64,000 nt of DNA from Siphonodentalium dalli (Eukaryota; Mollusca; Scaphopoda; Gadilida; Siphonodentaliidae), in the NCBI GenBank assembly GCA_032622095.1, contig CP136068.1:47176443-47240442 (forward strand), given 5' to 3'. Each line of letters opens with the position of its first letter. Positions within the stretch are counted from its first letter, which is position 1. Positions 59,001-64,000 of the stretch are shown here, piece after piece. The notes below the pieces were generated by a model. It was not told the DNA's origin, searched no databases, and was given only the letters and a program-made list of their open reading frames with translations. The translations under genes and the position numbers were made by a program.

Positions 59001-60777
59001 TTATTGTGGAAAGCGATAGCCACCCAAGATACACACGAACAACCCACCCATCACATCAGTCACTCCATTTGTATATAAACGCCACACAAATGACAACATA
59101 GTCACCCACTTTATACACGTTCACCTGAGCATGCAGCCGTAGTGGTTATACCACTACATACCACGCCTGAACACCAGGTATACACCTACAACCGACACAT
59201 GACCATATAGTCACTCTATGTATACATATTCACGACATTCACGATCATACAGTCACTAATTGCATATATATTCACCTCACCATGGACCATACAACCACTA
59301 CATGTATACATATTCGCCATACCCATGACCATATCCACGAGCCAATCTAGGTATACATATACACATCACCAATGGTGAGCCCTTCCAGATATACCAATAC
59401 ACGCACATACGACCATAAGTTCCATACTTGCCATAATCATACACGCCGTCCATGATCATACATCTACTCCCTATACACCCCAATGATAACACATCCACAA
59501 CATATATCAATATACGTCCCACCCGTTACCAACAGTCATATTGGACCAGAATACCCACATATCATGGTTCATCTCAGTTCCGTCTCAAAGTTCTGCCCAT
59601 TCCCTTTCAATAATATGACCAGAATCACAAAAGAGGTTCTCCGCAAAATTCCATACTGCAACTTTAAAATGAATTTGTCATGCCCCATACGGAACTGAGA
59701 CAAACATAACAGAACGTAGTTGTCCGTTAATTAACAAACACGTATAATAACCAAGTGAGTCACAATTTGCTACCTTTTGGTTGACATTTTGGAAGCCATC
59801 TTGAGCAATTCAGTCTACAAACACCGTAGTGTGACACAATTAAGATAGACAAAAACAATAAATACCTTTGATACCAAAAATAGTTGCATTTTACCTGAAA
59901 AAATGGTCGAACCCTGAAAAGTGAGTTTTTGCCGATATTTATGTCAAGTTTGTGAGTGAAAAATTTAATATTTCTGGTGATGTCAGTGGTGACAACAGTA
60001 AAAATGGTCCATGGTGCATCAGACATGTCAGTATTCAATGTATAGAATACAGAATAGCCAATTGTATACATCAACTGCAACTTGTAAGCGATTGCAAGAC
60101 ACCCTGGGGCAATATTTACCATTTACATATATTTTGGCGACCATTTTGAGTCAAGGTAAGAATTTTGGTTTCAGTGAGTTTAAATATTCATAGGTAATGA
60201 TATGCCTCACTAACTTTATAAAGTTCTTTTCATTTTTTGTTGAAATATGACAAGAATCCCAATTGTGATTTTTTGGGAAATGTTATACCGCATTCTGTAA
60301 AATCGAATTTTTGAGGGATCGGAAGGGGCTAGGACTCCAATAATTCCATATTTAATTGCTCCAATCATCAGTTAATATACAAATAATAAAGTCATATTAC
60401 AATACCAGTTCCAATCAGCATTAATTGATCTAGAAGACATTTGTGAAAAAAATGTCTTATTTTCAACTTCCGGCGGTCATCTTGGATTGTGAGTTTCAAT
60501 TTTTGGCCCAGAAAAGTGTCATTATGTCTTATCTTCACGGAAATATATACATTTGTATACATTTTACTAGATTTTCCAGCTATAATTTGCATAAAACTGA
60601 CTTAGGGTCTGGTCTGAAAAATGGCGGCCATGATGGACGCCATCTTGCCTGTAGTCTACACGGCCACTTTTTTTTCTTGCTAACATTGCTTAGAAGTTGA
60701 AGGACATAATACGGAACAAAATGATTGGGGTGAAGTTAAGTCCCAGGGGGTGCAAGGGTACCCCTATTAGCTCCCGG
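56091..60777. mobile_element. Large foldback element with about 1 kb inverted ends
   Basis: Ends CCGGGAGCTAATAGGGGTAC and GTACCCCTATTAGCTCCCGG. Inverted similarity extends to about 57150 on the left and from about 59670 on the right, with moderate divergence. The ends include several GATGGCCGCC/GGCGGCCAT-type motifs (YY1-like). Between them is minisatellite DNA. No transposase ORF and no clear target duplication were found. Mirrored ORFs at 56863-57057 and 59760-60122 come from the symmetry and are not called. Confidence 0.8.
57300..59540. repeat. Degenerate minisatellite in opposed orientations inside the foldback element
   Basis: From about 57300 to 58910 the sequence iterates GGTATACAGGGAGTGACT, ATGGTCATGG and GAGGTG phrases with a loose 40-60 bp period. 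From about 59030 to 59540 the reverse complement of the same phrases is iterated. The switch lies in a unique stretch near 58910-59030. Confidence 0.7.
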
Positions 60778-62122
60778 ACTAATACTATATAGCATGATAT
60801 TATAGAATGATATGGGATTGGCAAGAAACTTGGTATTATAGCGGCATCCGTTTCGGAAGCCTCACAAGTTACTCGGGTTTGTTGCCACTGTGTCGTTTCA
60901 GCTATCTAGTTTAACTATCGAATTACGACATACTTGGCTAACTGAGTGATCCCATATAACCGTCCATTATCGGAAATGTAATTAGTATAATGGAAATGGA
61001 ACCAAGCTAACTGTTTTCTCGGCAGAAAAAAAAGGTCGTATAAATTGAAATTATGTGATGTCGAGGCATAAAGTTGTTTCAAATTTGTCGTATAAATTTC
61101 AAAACGTCGTAAAATTTTGCCGCGAAAAAAAAATTATTTCAAAAAAGTCGTATAAGCTCATTTCACAGTTTTCTCTTTATAGACTGGTGTAAAATCGTCA
61201 GTTTCACAATAGTTCGATGCCCGGGATGTGTATCGATGGATTTGCTGCACTGTTGTTCGTCTGAATATAACATATCAAAATATAATCAGTTTTTTGTCTC
61301 TCCTGTAAAATGACTAAAAAGTGCGGGAATTTTGTATACGACATGTTTGAATCCCACCGACGATAAGTAGATTGCCGTTCATATCCGATCGAACTGCAAC
61401 CATGTACGACGATTTGATGGGATGTCATCATACAGGCTATGGTGAACTATATAGTGATTTAAATACTGTTTGTAAAATTAAAATGCAATCGTTTACAAAA
61501 CTATATTCCAGCTGAGTTATTAGGAAATGGGTTATGTAATATAACATTCATTCCACATGCAAGTAGTACAGTAATTGTCGTCTATCCTAAGTCATCTTCG
61601 ATCATATGGTGAAACAAACAAACCAATCGGCCACCAAGCACGGAATACATATCCTAAATTAAATGCACATGATTATCAGTGTCAACAAATAACCATCCAC
61701 ATTCATTACCTATCAATTTGCCTAGTAAATTTGTCACCAAGTTGCAGCTCACAAATTATCACAACGCATTTAAATTGTATTTGTGAGCTACAAACGAATA
61801 TATGTCTGTCATACCACAAGGACAAATTGAATTCACATTGTGAACGGTGTCATCAAATCAAATCATTGCATTTTCTACATTCCGCCACATCTATCTATCT
61901 TTACCATGTGACACTGAATGGACTAATCATTGAACGTGGGCATGTGAAGCGCACTATATTTGGTAACATCAATACAGAGGTGTGTATAACAGTATTGACT
62001 CACATACTTACGGATCAGCATCACTATATGCTGATAATATTCAATATCATTGGTGTCATTAGACATTAGACTGATAACACATAGCAACAAAGACCTCAAC
62101 ATTTACTGATTTATTGAATTAA
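60778..62122. other. Non-coding DNA, nothing firm
   Basis: Several GTCGTATAAA-type short motifs occur at 61030-61150, and the inverted CGTCGGTGGGATTCAAA partner lies at about 61338. The 164-codon open frame at 61575-62069 begins at TTG and lacks protein-like features. Confidence 0.4.
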
Positions 62123-62567
62123 CCCTTTCATTGCCAGGTCCGATTTTTGTATCAAACCCATATACCCTGGGCCAATGCGTTCTCTTATATATGCGAGTCG
62201 ACCATAGGTCGACTCGCATATATAAGAGAATGCATTGGCCTAACAATTTTTCATCAATTGTTATTATTTTTTACAATTTTTTACAATTTTAATAATTTGT
62301 TCTTATATTCTTTAACAGACTTATTTTGTAGGCTTAGTGCCAGGGAATCTTACGTTTTTCATGGGCATCAGAATTATTACTATGACTACCTGGTGATAGT
62401 TTTGAGTTATAACATGCCCCTAAGGTTTTATCCAGTTTGTTTTTGTTTTCGCTATAGCATGCTTAAGCATACCCAACAAAATTCAACCCAAATTTTTATT
62501 TTTTTTATAGTCGATTTTACAGACCGTAAATTAGGGCCGATGAGATCGGGCCCTGGCACTGAAAGGG
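62123..62567. mobile_element. piggyBac-type MITE, second copy
   Basis: 445 bp between TTAA duplications, ends CCCTTTCATTGCCA and TGGCACTGAAAGGG. Same family and orientation as 38134-38604, with a perfect inner palindrome around CGACCATAGGTCG. An ORF across it is not credible. Confidence 0.85.
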
Positions 62568-62838
62568 TTAATATCTCTCAATCAATCGAACCCATCTCAG
62601 TTTGGCCTGCACCCGCTACTATATTGGCAATGGGCACTTCTTTCCCCACACAATTGTCTGCAGCTCACAATTAAGGGTTCATGCACATGCAAGTAATAAA
62701 TTGAATAACACACAATGAATACTTGTAAATCATATCGGTATGTCCATCCCAAAATTGCCGCCAAATTAACCAAATTCGAATATTTAATATTGGGAAAAAT
62801 TGATTAGCTGGTCCTGTGAGATCACAAACGCTTATTAT

Positions 62839-63001
62839 CAGGGAGCAAATTAACTGGCATCACATCGTAATTTGCTACCCAAATTTGGATAATAGCTATG
62901 CAATTCGGTATGAATTTGATATGATTTTTGAACAATGCTATCTCATCATGTCAATGTGAGGTTATTTGCTGATCAAAATTTCAAAAGTAATTTGCTCCCT
63001 G
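62839..63001. mobile_element. hAT-type MITE with 8-bp target duplication
   Basis: 163 bp, ends CAGGGAGCAAATTA and TAATTTGCTCCCTG, flanked by CTTATTAT at 62831-62838 and 63002-63009. CAGGG ends and an 8-bp duplication are hAT traits. Confidence 0.85.
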
Positions 63002-63009
63002 CTTATTAT

Positions 63010-64000
63010 ACGAGAAGAATGACTGCAGAGTATAACATTATACTGTTGGCGCCCGCGATTGAGTGAGGCACGGGGATTTGTTGCCCGCTCGAGAATTTAA
63101 TTTGTGCAACTATATTGTGTCTTTTTTTTGGCTTGTGGCAATCACAAATACTAGGGTTTTCTACGAATTGATTTGAAGGGTACAACGTTCTAGTTCTGAC
63201 ACCAAACGATGCTACTACACGACCAGATATGCTACACGTAGTTTGCAATCGTAAAATTATATTTCTTTATGGGTCAAATTTGATAACTCAGTTTGGTGTA
63301 GATCATACCACAAAGCTCTAATCTGATTACGCCCATAAATTACAATAATATTCCACCAGTTCACAGCCTGGGAATTTTTTTCTTTTATGCATGACGAGAA
63401 ATTTATAACATTGAAAAAAAGCAACGCATGTAATATATTTATTATTATAACCTGTCCCTATGGTTGCCCACTTTCAACAGTTCAGATGCCGCTTCTGGTG
63501 TACACATAAGCAAATTGCCTTTACTTGACCTCTTGGTCAAAGATTGACTAGATTATGGAGTCTTTATTCAGCATCTTTGTGCGCTGGGAGCCTGTGACAC
63601 CTTTGCGCACAGTTTTATCATTTGAACATTTTAATTTAAAAAATAAAAATATTTAATTACATTCAAAACAAACAAAAATAATTTTAATTTTAATTTGTGT
63701 TTCTTCTTAGATTCAACTCCTTACTCAATTTAACAACACTATATTTTCATTTGTTTAAATTAAATTTGTCTTTATATCAAAAATTTGAAAACCGGACGCA
63801 GTTGTACCATCCGCCTGGTTACCCCGAGTCACTACACCTAATTTGGTTGAATATATAAACAGATATATACATATGTAAACACACCAAACTGTGTCTTTTC
63901 GTGTAAAAAATCTATCACAAACAAAGTGATGAACAGCACATGAAGCTCGTGTTGAGAGAAATACCCTTTGCCAAATTTATTTAAACCCAGAATAAGATCG
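63010..64000. other. Non-coding AT-rich DNA
   Basis: No gene, RNA or mobile element recognised up to the window end. Confidence 0.4.

Noticed and set aside
61575..62069. 164-codon open frame
   Set aside because: It opens at TTG rather than ATG, has random-looking composition, no splice context and no recognisable domain.

Overview
The window is nuclear DNA of an invertebrate animal, most likely a mollusc. It is AT-rich and intron-rich. The only recognisable host gene encodes a myosin regulatory light chain (RLC) of the short molluscan type. Almost everything else is transposable elements and tandem repeats. There is no operon structure, no tRNA or rRNA gene that I can see, and no CRISPR array.

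Layout. 2-4421: a non-autonomous Helitron on the minus strand with an internal tandem array, split by a nested DNA element (about 617-2183). 5233-14008: the most striking object, an 8.8 kb element that is one giant near-perfect palindrome. It starts 5'-AG, ends CT-3' and is flanked by a 6-bp target duplication (TATATT), as in Polinton/Maverick (adintovirus-like) elements. Each arm carries one intact A32-like packaging-ATPase gene flanked by zinc fingers and one 173-residue orphan ORF. The arms meet at a GC-rich hinge. No polymerase, integrase or capsid gene is visible. 14015-35820: mostly non-coding DNA with foldback MITEs, microsatellites, a 28-bp minisatellite and two TATA/initiator-like core promoter candidates (24574 and 25630) that could serve the downstream gene.

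35837-54208 (+): the RLC gene. Six coding exons join in frame to 158 codons plus stop. Its introns hold MITEs of several classes, a 9.6 kb satellite array of 67/50-bp monomers in intron 4, and a second Helitron in intron 5 whose 5' end lies only a few bases past the splice donor. The 3' UTR probably runs to a polyA signal at 55217.

56091-60777: a 4.7 kb foldback element with roughly 1 kb inverted ends and minisatellite DNA in opposite orientations inside. 60778-64000: a second piggyBac-type MITE, a hAT-type MITE with an 8-bp duplication, and unremarkable AT-rich DNA.

The candidate undescribed system is the palindromic Polinton: a whole element made of two inverted copies of one end, still bounded by correct termini and a target duplication. 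This implies that a rearranged, snap-back-like genome was integrated as a unit.
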